A stretch of DNA of 64,000 bases from Anaerolineales bacterium (GTDB taxonomy: Bacteria > Chloroflexota > Anaerolineae > Anaerolineales > Villigracilaceae). The notes beneath the pieces were generated by a model. It had not been told where the DNA came from. It saw nothing but the letters and a program-made list of their open reading frames with translations, and searched no databases. The DNA lies in assembly GCA_020851785.1 (NCBI GenBank), contig JADZCC010000079.1:1-64000 (forward strand), written 5' to 3'. The stretch's first letter is position 1; every line of letters starts with the position of its first letter. The translations under genes and the position numbers were made by a program. This document shows positions 34,967 to 43,574 of the stretch, in pieces.

Positions 34967-35020
34967 TAAAAAAAGCCGTAGAATTCTCGCGCCATCGTTA
35001 AACGGGTCTGAACTCTACGG
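34967..35020 (-). terminator. Terminator after the response regulator
   Basis: On the minus strand CCGTAGAGTTC and GAATTCTACGG form an 11-base stem with one mismatch around a long loop, followed by CTTTTTTTATTC. It ends the regulator transcript 28 bases after its stop and partly uncouples the histidine kinase gene. Confidence 0.75.
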
Positions 35021-35048
35021 GGAACTTAACGCAAAAGCCGAACGAACT

Positions 35049-35726
35049 TCAGGGAGTCTCGCGCAGGACATACCCCACGCCGCGCACCGTATGGATCAGG
35101 CGAATCTCTCCGGCGCCTTCCAACTTCTGGCGCAGGTAGCGGATGTACACTTCCAGCACATTGCTTTCGCCGCCAAAATCATAGCCCCACACGCGGTCAA
35201 AAATCACCTCGCGGGTTAAGACCTGCTTGGGATGACGTAAAAACAATTCCAGCAGTTCATATTCCTTGGCCGTCAGCGCCACCACGCGAGCGCCGCGCGA
35301 AGCCTGCCGCGAACCGGTATCCAGCGAAAGGTCGGCAAACTTCAAAACCGGCACGCGTTCCGGTTGTGTGCGTCGCAATAGCGCCCGCACCCGCGCCAAC
35401 AATTCATCCAGGTTAAACGGCTTGACCATATAATCATCCGCGCCCGCATCCAACCCTTGAATGCGATCCTGCACCGTATCTTTGGCAGTCAACATCAAAA
35501 TCGGAATGGAGCCGCCCGTGCGAAGCCGATGACAAACTTCCAGCCCGTCCATGCCCGGCAACATCCAATCCAAAATCACCAAATCCGGCGTATGGTCGCG
35601 CGCCGCAATCAACCCCATGCGGCCATCCAGAGCGGTATCCACCGTATAGCCTTCATATGCCAGTCCGCGTTGTAATAATTTTAAAATCGCTTGATCGTCT
35701 TCAATAATCAGGATGCGCTCATTCAT
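35049..35726 (-). CDS. OmpR/PhoB-family response regulator
   Basis: This 225-residue regulator has a receiver domain (1-120) with the phosphorylated Asp53 in [13 protein letters not shown], acidic pair EDD near residue 9 and the Lys in [10 protein letters not shown], then a winged-helix DNA-binding domain (about 130-225, [19 protein letters not shown] and RYLRQKLE). It is paired with the histidine kinase downstream. Targets are not visible. It is divergent from a sugar transferase gene, 48 bases away, which it might control. Confidence 0.93.
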   Translation of the reverse strand: MNERILIIEDDQAILKLLQRGLAYEGYTVDTALDGRMGLIAARDHTPDLVILDWMLPGMDGLEVCHRLRTGGSIPILMLTAKDTVQDRIQGLDAGADDYMVKPFNLDELLARVRALLRRTQPERVPVLKFADLSLDTGSRQASRGARVVALTAKEYELLELFLRHPKQVLTREVIFDRVWGYDFGGESNVLEVYIRYLRQKLEGAGEIRLIHTVRGVGYVLRETP

Positions 35727-35774
35727 GGCCGGTACTCCTGCTAAAAATATACCACAATTTGGTAGAATGAAATT

Positions 35775-36374
35775 ATGCCCTTGAGCAAACGTCTCTTTGA
35801 TCTTTTCTTTTCATTCATTGCAATTCTCCTGCTTTGGCCCATCCTCTGCATCGTTGCGCTTTTGATTCGCATCTTCATCGGCGCTCCGATTCTCTTCAAA
35901 CAACAACGCCCCGGACACCAAGCCAGGCCCTTCTTCATTTACAAATTTCGGACGATGACCAACCGCCGCGACTCAAGCGGAAGCCTGCTCCCGGACGCCG
36001 AGCGTTTAACGCCGCTGGGGCATTTTCTCCGCGCCTTCTCGCTCGACGAATTGCCCGAACTCTTCAACATCCTGCGCGGCGAAATGAGCTTCGTCGGCCC
36101 GCGCCCCCTGCTGATGCAATATCTCCCGCTCTATTCCCCCGAACAAGCCCGCCGCCACGCCATGCCCCCCGGCCTCACCGGCTGGGCCCAAATTAACGGG
36201 CGCAACGCCATCTCCTGGCCCGAAAAATTCAACTACGACCTTTGGTACATAGACCATTGGTCCTTCTGGCTGGATCTAAAAATCATCCTGCTCACCGCCT
36301 GGAAGGTCCTCAAACGCGAGGGCATTTCCCAAACCGGCACAGCCACCACCGAATATTTCAAAGGCGAGCGTTGA
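35775..36374 (+). CDS. Undecaprenyl-phosphate sugar phosphotransferase
   Basis: This 199-residue monotopic enzyme of the bacterial sugar transferase (PglC/WcaJ core) family starts a glycan by moving a sugar phosphate onto undecaprenyl phosphate. It has one N-terminal re-entrant membrane helix (about 8-34), KFRTM, then the catalytic region with [20 protein letters not shown] (Asp-Glu pair) and [10 protein letters not shown], and [12 protein letters not shown]. The short form lacks the extra membrane region of WcaJ. TAGAAT ends about six bases before ATG, so the mRNA could be leaderless. No glycan cluster is adjacent. Confidence 0.9.
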   Translation: MPLSKRLFDLFFSFIAILLLWPILCIVALLIRIFIGAPILFKQQRPGHQARPFFIYKFRTMTNRRDSSGSLLPDAERLTPLGHFLRAFSLDELPELFNILRGEMSFVGPRPLLMQYLPLYSPEQARRHAMPPGLTGWAQINGRNAISWPEKFNYDLWYIDHWSFWLDLKIILLTAWKVLKREGISQTGTATTEYFKGER

Positions 36375-36439
36375 AAACCTGCGTTGTAGAATTCAATCCT
36401 CCAGCGTAAAATCAAGCCATCCCAACGCGAGGAGCGCCC

Positions 36440-37366
36440 ATGCTAACGATTTACAAAACGACGGAACAGGGGTTGGAAAAAATTGAGAACATGGCCAACG
36501 GCGCCTGGGTCAACGTGGCCAACCCCACGTCGGACGAAATTGAAAAAATAATCGGCTGGGGCATGGAGATGGACTACATCAACTACGCCCTCGATCAGGA
36601 CGAAATGGCGCGCATGGAGCGCAACGAAGACTACACGTTTATCCTCGTGCGCATTCCAATTCACCAGCCTGAAAGCGACGTACCTTTCATCACTGTGCCT
36701 TTGGGCATTATGATTTTAGGCAATCGCATTCTCACGCTCTGCCGCACCGAAAGCGATATCTTCAAAGCCCTCACCAACGGAAAGCATCGTCACCTCAAAA
36801 CTGGCAAGCGCTATCGGCTGGCTTTATACATCTTTCTTGAAACTGCGGCCCGCTATTTAAACCTCCTGCGCGAGATCAACCGCGCCACCGAACGGGTGGA
36901 AGACCAATTGCAAAAATCCACGCGCAACCGCGAAGTGCTGGAACTGCTCAAATATCAAAAAAGCCTGACGTACTTTGCCACCGCCCTGCGCTCCAACGAA
37001 GTGATGATGGAACGCGTCCAACGCACGCAAATTTTCAATTACTACGAAGAAGATCAGGATTTGCTCGAAGACGTGCTGACCGAAAATCAACAAGCGATCC
37101 AAATGACCAGCATCGCCACCGAAATCCTCTCCGGCATGATGGACGCCTTCGCCTCGATCATCTCCAACAATTTAAACGCGGTGATGAAAGTCCTCGCCGC
37201 GCTCACCATCATCCTCAACATGCCCGCCATCGTCGCCTCTTTTTACGGAATGAACGTCGTTTTACCCGGCGCGGAACATCCGCTGGCATTTCTCAACGTC
37301 ATCGGTTTGTCGCTGGCGCTTACCGCCATCGCAACTTTCATCTTTTATAAACGAGATTGGTTTTAG
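36440..37366 (+). CDS. corA: CorA family Mg2+/divalent cation transporter
   Basis: This 308-residue protein has the CorA layout: a long cytoplasmic, helical N-terminal funnel (1-245) and two C-terminal membrane helices, with the signature YGMNV after the first (MPAIVASFYGMNVVLPG). The loop sequence after GMN (LPGAEHPLAF) faces outside. It should pass Mg2+ or Co2+ as a pentamer. GAGG is at good distance before ATG. An SMP-30 gene starts three bases after its stop, implying coupled translation. Confidence 0.92.
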   Translation: MLTIYKTTEQGLEKIENMANGAWVNVANPTSDEIEKIIGWGMEMDYINYALDQDEMARMERNEDYTFILVRIPIHQPESDVPFITVPLGIMILGNRILTLCRTESDIFKALTNGKHRHLKTGKRYRLALYIFLETAARYLNLLREINRATERVEDQLQKSTRNREVLELLKYQKSLTYFATALRSNEVMMERVQRTQIFNYYEEDQDLLEDVLTENQQAIQMTSIATEILSGMMDAFASIISNNLNAVMKVLAALTIILNMPAIVASFYGMNVVLPGAEHPLAFLNVIGLSLALTAIATFIFYKRDWF

Positions 37367-37369
37367 CTC

Positions 37370-38224
37370 ATGCAGGCACAATTGATTTTCGACGCGCAAG
37401 CCACGCTGGGCGAAGGCCCGACTTGGGACGCAAAAACCCAAACCTTATACTGGGTGGACATCCTCAGCCAAAAAATCTACGCCGGAGCAGATCTGCTCGC
37501 CGAGTTGGACCAATCAATTGGGTTCATCGCTCCTTGTAAAAACGGGAATCTCGTTGTGGGCAAACGCTCCAGTTTTGTGGAGTTCAATCTGCACACCCAA
37601 CAAGAGACTCTACTCGCCACTCTTGCGACTGAACCGGCCACCAACCGCGTGAACGACGGCAAATGCGACCCAGCCGGCCGTTTGCTGGCCGGCACAATGG
37701 ACAACCATGAAACCGACCCCAGCGGAACTTTATATTCATATGACGGCAAACAAGTTACGCCATTAATTGAAAAAGTGACCATCTCCAATGGGCTGACCTG
37801 GAGCCCCGATTACAAAACGCTCTATTACATTGATACGCCGACGCGTATCGTCAGAGCGTATGAGTACGATCGCAATACCGGACAAATCGCCAACCCGCGC
37901 ACCGCGCTTCAAATTGACAGCGCCCTAGGCTGGCCCGACGGCATGACCTCTGACATGGACGGCAATTTATGGATCGCCCTCTGGGGCGGCGCACAAGTCA
38001 CCAAATGGAATCCACACAGCGGAAAACTGCTGGAGCAGATCGCCTTCCCCGCCTTGCAACCTTCCTGTCCGGTGTTCGGTGGAAAAGATAGGAACGAGTT
38101 GTACGTCACCTCCGCCCGCAAAGGGATGAGCGAGCCCGACCTAAAAAAATATCCGCTCTCCGGCGGGCTGTTCAAAGTGGAAACCAGAGTAACAGGAATA
38201 CCCACCTTTGAGTTTAACCATTAA
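37370..38224 (+). CDS. SMP-30/gluconolactonase family protein
   Basis: This 284-residue six-bladed beta-propeller lactonase has the metal-binding Glu in LGEGPTW (residue 15 area), RVNDGKCDPAGR, ISNGLTWSPD and WPDGMTSDMDGN with the catalytic Asp. Family members hydrolyse sugar lactones or related esters with Ca2+ or Zn2+. Substrate unknown. It is probably co-transcribed with corA, which shares no clear function. A bidirectional terminator follows. Confidence 0.9.
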   Translation: MQAQLIFDAQATLGEGPTWDAKTQTLYWVDILSQKIYAGADLLAELDQSIGFIAPCKNGNLVVGKRSSFVEFNLHTQQETLLATLATEPATNRVNDGKCDPAGRLLAGTMDNHETDPSGTLYSYDGKQVTPLIEKVTISNGLTWSPDYKTLYYIDTPTRIVRAYEYDRNTGQIANPRTALQIDSALGWPDGMTSDMDGNLWIALWGGAQVTKWNPHSGKLLEQIAFPALQPSCPVFGGKDRNELYVTSARKGMSEPDLKKYPLSGGLFKVETRVTGIPTFEFNH

Positions 38225-38239
38225 CTTCGGCTTAAATAA

Positions 38240-38276
38240 AAAACAGCCGCCAGAAATTTGGCGGCTGTTTTTTATT
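38240..38276. terminator. Bidirectional terminator between convergent genes
   Basis: AAAACAGCCGCCA / TGGCGGCTGTTTT is a perfect 13-bp stem with loop GAAATT and a T tract on both strands (TTATTTATT on plus, TTATTTAAG on minus). It serves the lactonase gene and the coiled-coil gene. Confidence 0.9.
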
Positions 38277-38763
38277 TATTCGTTTCTTTTTCAACTTCAG
38301 TCATCGCGGATTTGCGCATCTGGTCTTCCTGCACCATGCGCACCCCATTACTGACCTGATTGCTCAGTTTCGCAATCTGATCCTGCAACTGCATGAGCGT
38401 ATCAATTACATAGTTATCCGCTTCGGCGCGAGTCGCTTCCGCTTCGCCTCTCGCCTGGCTGATGATTTGTTCGGCGCGGCGTTGCGCCTCCTGGACGATC
38501 ACGTCCTTCTGCACGTACTGATCGGCCTTGTCGCGCGCCAACTGCAGTGTGCGATTGGCTTCTTCCTGCGCCTGCGCCATCACGCGGTCGCGTTGCGCCA
38601 CAACCTGCTGGGCCTTTTTCACCTCTTCGGGAATGGCGATTCGCATCTGATCAATCAACTCCAACATGCGATCTTCATCCACAATCACGTTATGCGTGAA
38701 AGGCACGGCTTTCGCGTCATTAAAAAGTTCTTCCAGGCGATCAATCAGTTGAAGTATGTCCAT
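38272..38763 (-). CDS. Coiled-coil protein of unknown function (DivIVA/ATP synthase b-like)
   Basis: This 163-residue protein is almost all helical and charged, with a coiled coil of about residues 45-140 (QAQEEANRTLQLARDKADQY, AEQIISQARGEAEATRAEAD). The N-terminal MDILQLIDRLEELFNDAKAV resembles small Chloroflexota proteins often annotated as ATP synthase F0 subunit b, but there is no membrane helix and no atp operon. A structural or division-scaffold role is a guess. The stop overlaps the edge of the terminator. Confidence 0.7.
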   Translation of the reverse strand: MDILQLIDRLEELFNDAKAVPFTHNVIVDEDRMLELIDQMRIAIPEEVKKAQQVVAQRDRVMAQAQEEANRTLQLARDKADQYVQKDVIVQEAQRRAEQIISQARGEAEATRAEADNYVIDTLMQLQDQIAKLSNQVSNGVRMVQEDQMRKSAMTEVEKETNK

Positions 38764-38790
38764 ATCCGTTACTCCTTCAAACGCCCCACA

Positions 38791-38994
38791 TTACGCTTTA
38801 AGCGCCTGAAGCATATCCTTATTATGTCTTAAAATGTCGTTGACGGCGGTTTGCAAATCCAACTTCTTTTCTCGCGCATATTCTTCAAGAAAAGCCACAA
38901 GATCGCCATCTAAATAAATTGGCAGTTTTAAGGCGACATTTTCTCGATAAAATTTACCTTGTTCGCCTTTTGAAAAATCATACTTATTTTTCAT
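38791..38994 (-). CDS. brnA: BrnA-type antitoxin
   Basis: This 67-residue protein follows the toxin by one base. A basic N-terminus (MKNKYDFSKGEQGKFYREN) and a ribbon-helix-helix pattern (VALKLPIYLDGDLVAFLEEY) match BrnA-like antitoxins that bind BrnT and repress the operon. The start at 38994 was chosen because it directly follows the toxin stop; the longer upstream frame overlaps brnT out of frame. Family assignment is by pattern and position. Confidence 0.85.
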   Translation of the reverse strand: MKNKYDFSKGEQGKFYRENVALKLPIYLDGDLVAFLEEYAREKKLDLQTAVNDILRHNKDMLQALKA

Positions 38995-38995
38995 C

Positions 38996-39295
38996 TTATG
39001 CCTGCCTTTCTCTGTATTGCTTCGCCTCGTCTTTGTCTGCCTTTCGGGCTGAAATAATTCGAATAACGGCGAATTCCTTCTTTTCATTGCGAAATGTATG
39101 CACCACAACTAACAAAACGTCGTTATTTTCCATGCCCAGCGTAACCCAGCGATCTTCATTTTCACTATGGTCTTCGTCAAAAATAGTGAGCGCAAATGGG
39201 TCAAGAAAGATTTGAGCGGCACGCTGAAAACTTACGCCATGCTTCTTGATATTCTGAGCTTCTTTTATAGGATCCCATTCAAAGTTATAGTCCAC
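38996..39295 (-). CDS. brnT: BrnT-type ribonuclease toxin
   Basis: This 99-residue toxin of the RelE-like BrnT family has the typical FEWDPIKEAQNIKKHGVSFQ start, IFLDPFALTIFDEDHSENEDRW and the C-terminal RIISARKADKDEAKQY. BrnT cuts RNA and halts translation. I chose the GTG at 39295, because GGAG lies six bases upstream; a TTG at 39307 is possible. The toxin-first order with the antitoxin second is normal for BrnT/BrnA. Confidence 0.9.
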   Translation of the reverse strand: MDYNFEWDPIKEAQNIKKHGVSFQRAAQIFLDPFALTIFDEDHSENEDRWVTLGMENNDVLLVVVHTFRNEKKEFAVIRIISARKADKDEAKQYRERQA

Positions 39296-39395
39296 GGACG
39301 TCTCCAAGCCTATAAAAGCTGACTAATTCTAGCACAAATTCATGCTGGGCGAATTGAAGAATCCTTGCGCGCCTGCGCCCATCTTTTGACCAGAT

Positions 39396-39914
39396 TTAAT
39401 CGCGCAGGGCGTTGGGCGGGCTTGGCTCGCCGCTTTGCGGAACCCGCTCCTTCAAGGCCCGCTCCACATGCGGCGGCACCATGCTGGAGACATTGCCATT
39501 CAACATGGCAATCTCCCGCACGGTTGTGGACGAAAGGAAAGTGTGTTGTTCGGCTGTGATTAACGCCACCGTTTCAACTGCATCCTTGGCCAATCGCTGG
39601 TTGGCCAAAGCCATGCGGAATTCAAACTCAAAGTCGGAAAACACGCGCAATCCGCGCACGATCACCTGCGCTTCTATCTTTTGAGCAAAGTCAATCGTCA
39701 GCCCGCTGTAGCCGGTCACTCTGATTTTAGGAGTATCCTTAAAAGATTCTTTAACCAAATGCATGCGTTCATCGGGGGAAAATAACAAGGTTTTTAAAGG
39801 CTTGTCGTAAACCGCCACCACAATTTCGTCAAAAAGTTTTGAGGCGCGGGTGGCAATATCAATATGCCCATAATGAATTGGGTCAAACGTTCCGGGGAAT
39901 AAGGCTCTGACCAT
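39396..39914 (-). CDS. coaD: Phosphopantetheine adenylyltransferase
   Basis: This 172-residue enzyme makes dephospho-CoA from ATP and 4'-phosphopantetheine. The nucleotidyltransferase motif is FPGTFDPIHYGHIDI, then the RGLRVFSDFEFEFRMALAN and FLSSTTVREIAMLNG blocks. It follows recG on the same strand as in many bacteria (usually recG-rsmD-coaD; rsmD is missing here). The C-terminus has a short Pro-rich tail. Confidence 0.96.
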   Translation of the reverse strand: MVRALFPGTFDPIHYGHIDIATRASKLFDEIVVAVYDKPLKTLLFSPDERMHLVKESFKDTPKIRVTGYSGLTIDFAQKIEAQVIVRGLRVFSDFEFEFRMALANQRLAKDAVETVALITAEQHTFLSSTTVREIAMLNGNVSSMVPPHVERALKERVPQSGEPSPPNALRD

Positions 39915-39916
39915 GT

Positions 39917-40002
39917 TCGGTTCCTGGTTCCTTGGTTGGCTAGTTTTCTAGTTTTCTAGTTCGCTAGTTTTCTAGTTTGCCGGTTTATTAGTTTGCTGGT
40001 GG
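39917..40002. repeat. CTAGTTTT short tandem repeat
   Basis: GGTTCCTGGTTCCTTGGTT is followed by CTAGTTTT-CTAGTTTT-CTAGTTCG-CTAGTTTT-CTAGTTTG and diverged units. It fills the recG-coaD spacer, which probably belongs to one transcript. A unit of eight bases repeated five times is clear. Confidence 0.75.
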
Positions 40003-40003
40003 C

Positions 40004-42520
40004 TTAACTAACGTCGCTTTTGGCTCCGTTCCAAAATCTTTCAAAGGCTTCCGCCAGCAAGGCATGTTCGGGCTTGGTTAATTCCGGGTCCAGCTTAAAG
40101 AGTTCCTGCGCTTGTTCGCGGGCTTTCTCAATCAACTTGAGATCTGTCAGGCTCGCCATCTTTAGCGTGGTTGCAAAGCCAGCCTGACGCGTGCCTAAAA
40201 ATTCGCCAGGGCCGCGCAGGTTCAAATCCAGATCGGCTAATTCAAAGCCGCTGTTGGTTTTTGTCATGGCTTGCAGGCGCTCGTTTTCAGCGGCGTCTTC
40301 GCGGGTTGGGATTAAGAGACAATAGGACTGGTCTGCCCCACGCCCCACCCGCCCGCGCAGTTGATGGAGTTGCGCCAACCCAAAGCGCTCCGCGCCTTCA
40401 ATCAGCATCACCGTCGCATTCGGCACGTCCACGCCCACTTCAATGACCGTTGTCGAAACCAAAATATCGTATTCGCGATCGCGGAATTTCTGCATGACCA
40501 AATCTTTTTCAGCGGGCTTCATCTTTCCATGCAGTAAGGCCAGTTTCAAATCTGGAAAAACTTCTTTGGAGAGGATTTCAAAATCATCCACTGCGGCGCG
40601 CGCGTCCAACTTCTCGCTTTCGTCAATCAGCGGATACACCACGAAAGCCTGCTTGCTGTCTTTGATTTGACTGCGAATCAAAGTAAACGCCCGTTCGCGT
40701 TCCTGCGGACGAAGCGCAAAGGTATTAATCGCCTGTCGTCCAGCGGGCAGGACATCAATCACAGAAAGGTCTAAATCGCCAAACACGGTCAGCGCCAACG
40801 AGCGCGGAATCGGCGTGGCGGTCATCACGAGCAAATGCGGGTGCGTGCCCTTACTGCGTAATTCAGCGCGTTGCTCCACGCCAAAGCGATGTTGCTCATC
40901 AATCGTCACAAACTGCAAATCTTTGAATTGAACGTCGGGTTCGATGACCGCATGCGTGCCAATGACCAACTTGACGGAGCCGTCGGCCAGCCCGGCTTTG
41001 ATCGCTTCTTTTTCGCTCGAGCCTGTATCGCTGACAAGGAGCTTAATCTCACGCTCGGAGAGAAAGCCGTCCAGCAATTTAATCAGATTGCGATAATGTT
41101 GCTCCGCTAAAATGGCCGTAGGCGCCATGATTGCGGCTTGCGCCCCACCAGCCACAACCATGCTCGCGCCCAACGCGGCCACGACGGTTTTCCCGGAACC
41201 CACATCGCCTTGAATGAGTCGATTCATCGGTTTTCCAGAGTCCAGGTCCTGACGCAAATCTGTCAGCGCAGTTTGTTGCGCCGAAGTCAGGGTGAAGGGC
41301 AAGGCTTGTAGTCGCGCGGCCAGCCACTCGTCCGAGACGGTGAAGCGCCGCCCTTCCACAGATTGCCAGCTTTGACGTTGGCGAAGCGCGCCCATTTGCA
41401 GGTAAAAAATTTCATCAAAAGCCAGCCGTTCGCGGGCGTGTTTCAGCCGGTCTTGCGAACTCGGAAAATGCGCCTGCGCCAGCGCTTCGCCGAGGGAGAC
41501 CAACTTGGCGGAAAGTTTGATGCTCTCGGGCAGGGCGTCCACCACGGCCGGGGCCCAAAATGAAATCACTTGATTCATTTGCCCGCGAAGCCATTTTTGC
41601 GTAATGCGTTCGGTGAGCGCGTAAATGGGAACAATGCGGTTGGTGTGGAGCGCTTCCATTTCCACCGCTTCCCAATCGGGGCTGTTCATCACCAGGCGGC
41701 CGAGGTATTGATCAATTTTTCCGGAGACGGAAATGGAATCGCCGGGCTTGAGTCGATTCATCAGCCAGGGTTGGTTAAAAAAGGAAAGGCGTAACGCGCC
41801 GGTGCCGTCGTTGATCACAACTTCTATCATCGAAGCCTTGCCGCCACGAATTGGACGGTTGTGTACGCTTTTCACGTTGCCCAGCACAGTCACCACGTCG
41901 TTATACATCAGCGCATTAATGGGCTTCAACTCGCTGTAATCTTCATAACGTCGGGGGAAGTAATACAACATGTCGCCGAGGGTTTGCAGTCCTAATTTTT
42001 CCAGCGCTTCGGCGTTTTTGGGGCCCACGCCCTGTAGGACGGTCAACTTTGCGTTTAAGGCCGCTGGGGTTTGGCTGTGTTTTGCGCCAGCCACGGTTTC
42101 GGCGCGCGGGGTTGGCGCGGGCCGCTGTTTTGGCGGACGATTTTGCGGCGCATATTCCGCGGGGGTTTTCTTTTCCGCAGGCGGCTGAGGCGTGGCTTCT
42201 GCGCGGGGAGCAGGAGCAGGCTTGGGCGCGTGATGCGGCGCGTGCTGTTGGGGTTTTTGAGCGGCTTCGGGATATGTATCTCCCACCCGCTTCCACAAAC
42301 CTTTGAGCGATTCGGCCCGCCCTTCGGGACTCAGTTTTTCGTAGGAGCGCAAACGGGCGACCACGGCCTGAATGATTTCTTCGGCGACGGCGTCGGCGCG
42401 GGCCTCCCCTTCCCAATACTCCAGCATTTTGGCGAGTCCGCCGATGATGGCGGTGTTTTGATATTTGTTCTCATGTTCAAGGCGAAAAAATTTACGGAGT
42501 TTTTCTAAAGACGGTTGCAT
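40004..42520 (-). CDS. recG: ATP-dependent DNA helicase RecG
   Basis: This 838-residue branch-migrating helicase remodels stalled forks and Holliday junctions. After a 100-residue N-terminal helical region and a Pro/Ala-rich linker (about 85-150) comes the wedge/OB domain (LTVLQGVGPKNAEALEKLG, YFPRRYEDYS), then Walker A GDVGSGKTVVAA, Walker B-like DEQH in VTIDEQHRFGVEQR, TATPIPR and the C-terminal QLRGRVGRGADQSYC. The extra N-terminal 150 residues are unusual compared with the approximately 690-residue enterobacterial form. It is divergent from a CPBP gene. Confidence 0.95.
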   Translation of the reverse strand: MQPSLEKLRKFFRLEHENKYQNTAIIGGLAKMLEYWEGEARADAVAEEIIQAVVARLRSYEKLSPEGRAESLKGLWKRVGDTYPEAAQKPQQHAPHHAPKPAPAPRAEATPQPPAEKKTPAEYAPQNRPPKQRPAPTPRAETVAGAKHSQTPAALNAKLTVLQGVGPKNAEALEKLGLQTLGDMLYYFPRRYEDYSELKPINALMYNDVVTVLGNVKSVHNRPIRGGKASMIEVVINDGTGALRLSFFNQPWLMNRLKPGDSISVSGKIDQYLGRLVMNSPDWEAVEMEALHTNRIVPIYALTERITQKWLRGQMNQVISFWAPAVVDALPESIKLSAKLVSLGEALAQAHFPSSQDRLKHARERLAFDEIFYLQMGALRQRQSWQSVEGRRFTVSDEWLAARLQALPFTLTSAQQTALTDLRQDLDSGKPMNRLIQGDVGSGKTVVAALGASMVVAGGAQAAIMAPTAILAEQHYRNLIKLLDGFLSEREIKLLVSDTGSSEKEAIKAGLADGSVKLVIGTHAVIEPDVQFKDLQFVTIDEQHRFGVEQRAELRSKGTHPHLLVMTATPIPRSLALTVFGDLDLSVIDVLPAGRQAINTFALRPQERERAFTLIRSQIKDSKQAFVVYPLIDESEKLDARAAVDDFEILSKEVFPDLKLALLHGKMKPAEKDLVMQKFRDREYDILVSTTVIEVGVDVPNATVMLIEGAERFGLAQLHQLRGRVGRGADQSYCLLIPTREDAAENERLQAMTKTNSGFELADLDLNLRGPGEFLGTRQAGFATTLKMASLTDLKLIEKAREQAQELFKLDPELTKPEHALLAEAFERFWNGAKSDVS

Positions 42521-42608
42521 AATGTCTCATTTTATCATGGTCAAAATAGACTTTTCGCGCCCGGAACTTTTTCAAGCAGGGTTCGTAGATTGGCAAAAGG
42601 AGTTACCG

Positions 42609-43547
42609 ATGACCTGGTTCAATCACAGCAAGCTTTTCGATCTCGCCCGCCGGGGGCAACGCCTGCCGCACATTGCAGTCGTTGTTCCGCTGGCCTTCCT
42701 CTTCACCCTCATCGCCCAATTTGGCGCATTCCCCCTCCTCATTCCGCTTGGGTTGGTTTATGGATTTACCGCAACTGGCGTCTCGTTGGCGGGCGTTCCC
42801 AACACCCTGGCAGGGTTTTGGATGAGTTTACAGTTGGTCTCTTCTTTTATCCTCGCCTACGTCATCCTTTGGGCATGGCTCAAGTGGGTGGAGAAGCGTC
42901 CGTTCTGGACGCTTGGCTACGAAGTGAAAGGCGCGCTCTGCCAATACGGGCGGGGATTCCTAATCGGCGCATGTATGTTCGCTGGAGCGGTGGGCATCCT
43001 CAGCCTGTTTGGGGGCGTCTCATTGGAACAAGGCGACTTATCAAAACAGGGGCTACCTGCCGTGACTGGCGTTCTGCTCGTCCTCGTTGGCTGGGTGATT
43101 CAAGGCGGCGCGGAGGAGGCCTTGATTCGGGGATGGGTTTTGCCGGTCATTGGCGCACGTTACAAACCGTGGATTGGCTTGCTTGTCTCTGCATTGATTT
43201 TCTCCGTCTTACACGGGCTTAACCCCGGACTGAACGCCATTGCATTAATTAACCTGGCGTTGTTCGGAGTGTTTGCCGGGCTATATGCCATGCGCGAAGG
43301 TTCGCTTTGGGGCATCAGCGCCTTGCATAGCGTTTGGAATTGGGTACAGGGAAATTTCTTTGGCTTTCAAGTCAGCGGCATGAACGCCGATGGCGGCACG
43401 TTGATTAACTTAATGGAAACCGGCGCAGATTGGTTCACCGGCGGAGCCTTTGGCCCCGAAGGCGGGCTGGCCGTAACGATTATTTTGGCGCTTGGAATTG
43501 TAGTTACGCTGTTTTGGAAAAGCAAATCAGCAAATAGCTCTGAATAA
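42609..43547 (+). CDS. CPBP family intramembrane metalloprotease
   Basis: This 312-residue multi-pass membrane protein has the CPBP (Abi) motifs: EEALIRGW (Glu169, Glu170, Arg174), FSVLHGLNP with His, and HSVWNW. About eight hydrophobic helices are visible. Relatives cleave prenylated or membrane proteins or confer bacteriocin self-immunity. The start at 42609 has GGAG six bases upstream; in-frame ATGs at 42522 and 42537 lack such a site. It stands alone. Confidence 0.87.
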   Translation: MTWFNHSKLFDLARRGQRLPHIAVVVPLAFLFTLIAQFGAFPLLIPLGLVYGFTATGVSLAGVPNTLAGFWMSLQLVSSFILAYVILWAWLKWVEKRPFWTLGYEVKGALCQYGRGFLIGACMFAGAVGILSLFGGVSLEQGDLSKQGLPAVTGVLLVLVGWVIQGGAEEALIRGWVLPVIGARYKPWIGLLVSALIFSVLHGLNPGLNAIALINLALFGVFAGLYAMREGSLWGISALHSVWNWVQGNFFGFQVSGMNADGGTLINLMETGADWFTGGAFGPEGGLAVTIILALGIVVTLFWKSKSANSSE

Positions 43548-43570
43548 AAACCAAGCCGCAGGTCCGCGGC
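43544..43570 (-). terminator. Terminator after the DegV gene
   Basis: GCCGC / GCGGC forms a short GC stem. On the minus strand it is followed by TTGGTTTTTATTC, matching the end of the degV transcript. It overlaps the stop of the convergent CPBP gene. Confidence 0.6.
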
Positions 43571-43574
43571 AAAA

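Noticed and set aside
38272..38763. ATP synthase subunit b
   Set aside because: The protein has a coiled coil but no N-terminal membrane helix, and no other atp genes are nearby.
39917..40002. Possible CRISPR array
   Set aside because: Units are eight bases without spacers. It is a simple tandem repeat, and no cas genes are present.
42515..43222. Alternative 235-codon frame over the CPBP protease gene
   Set aside because: The CPBP frame contains all three family motifs and membrane helices; the alternative is Arg/Pro-rich noise.
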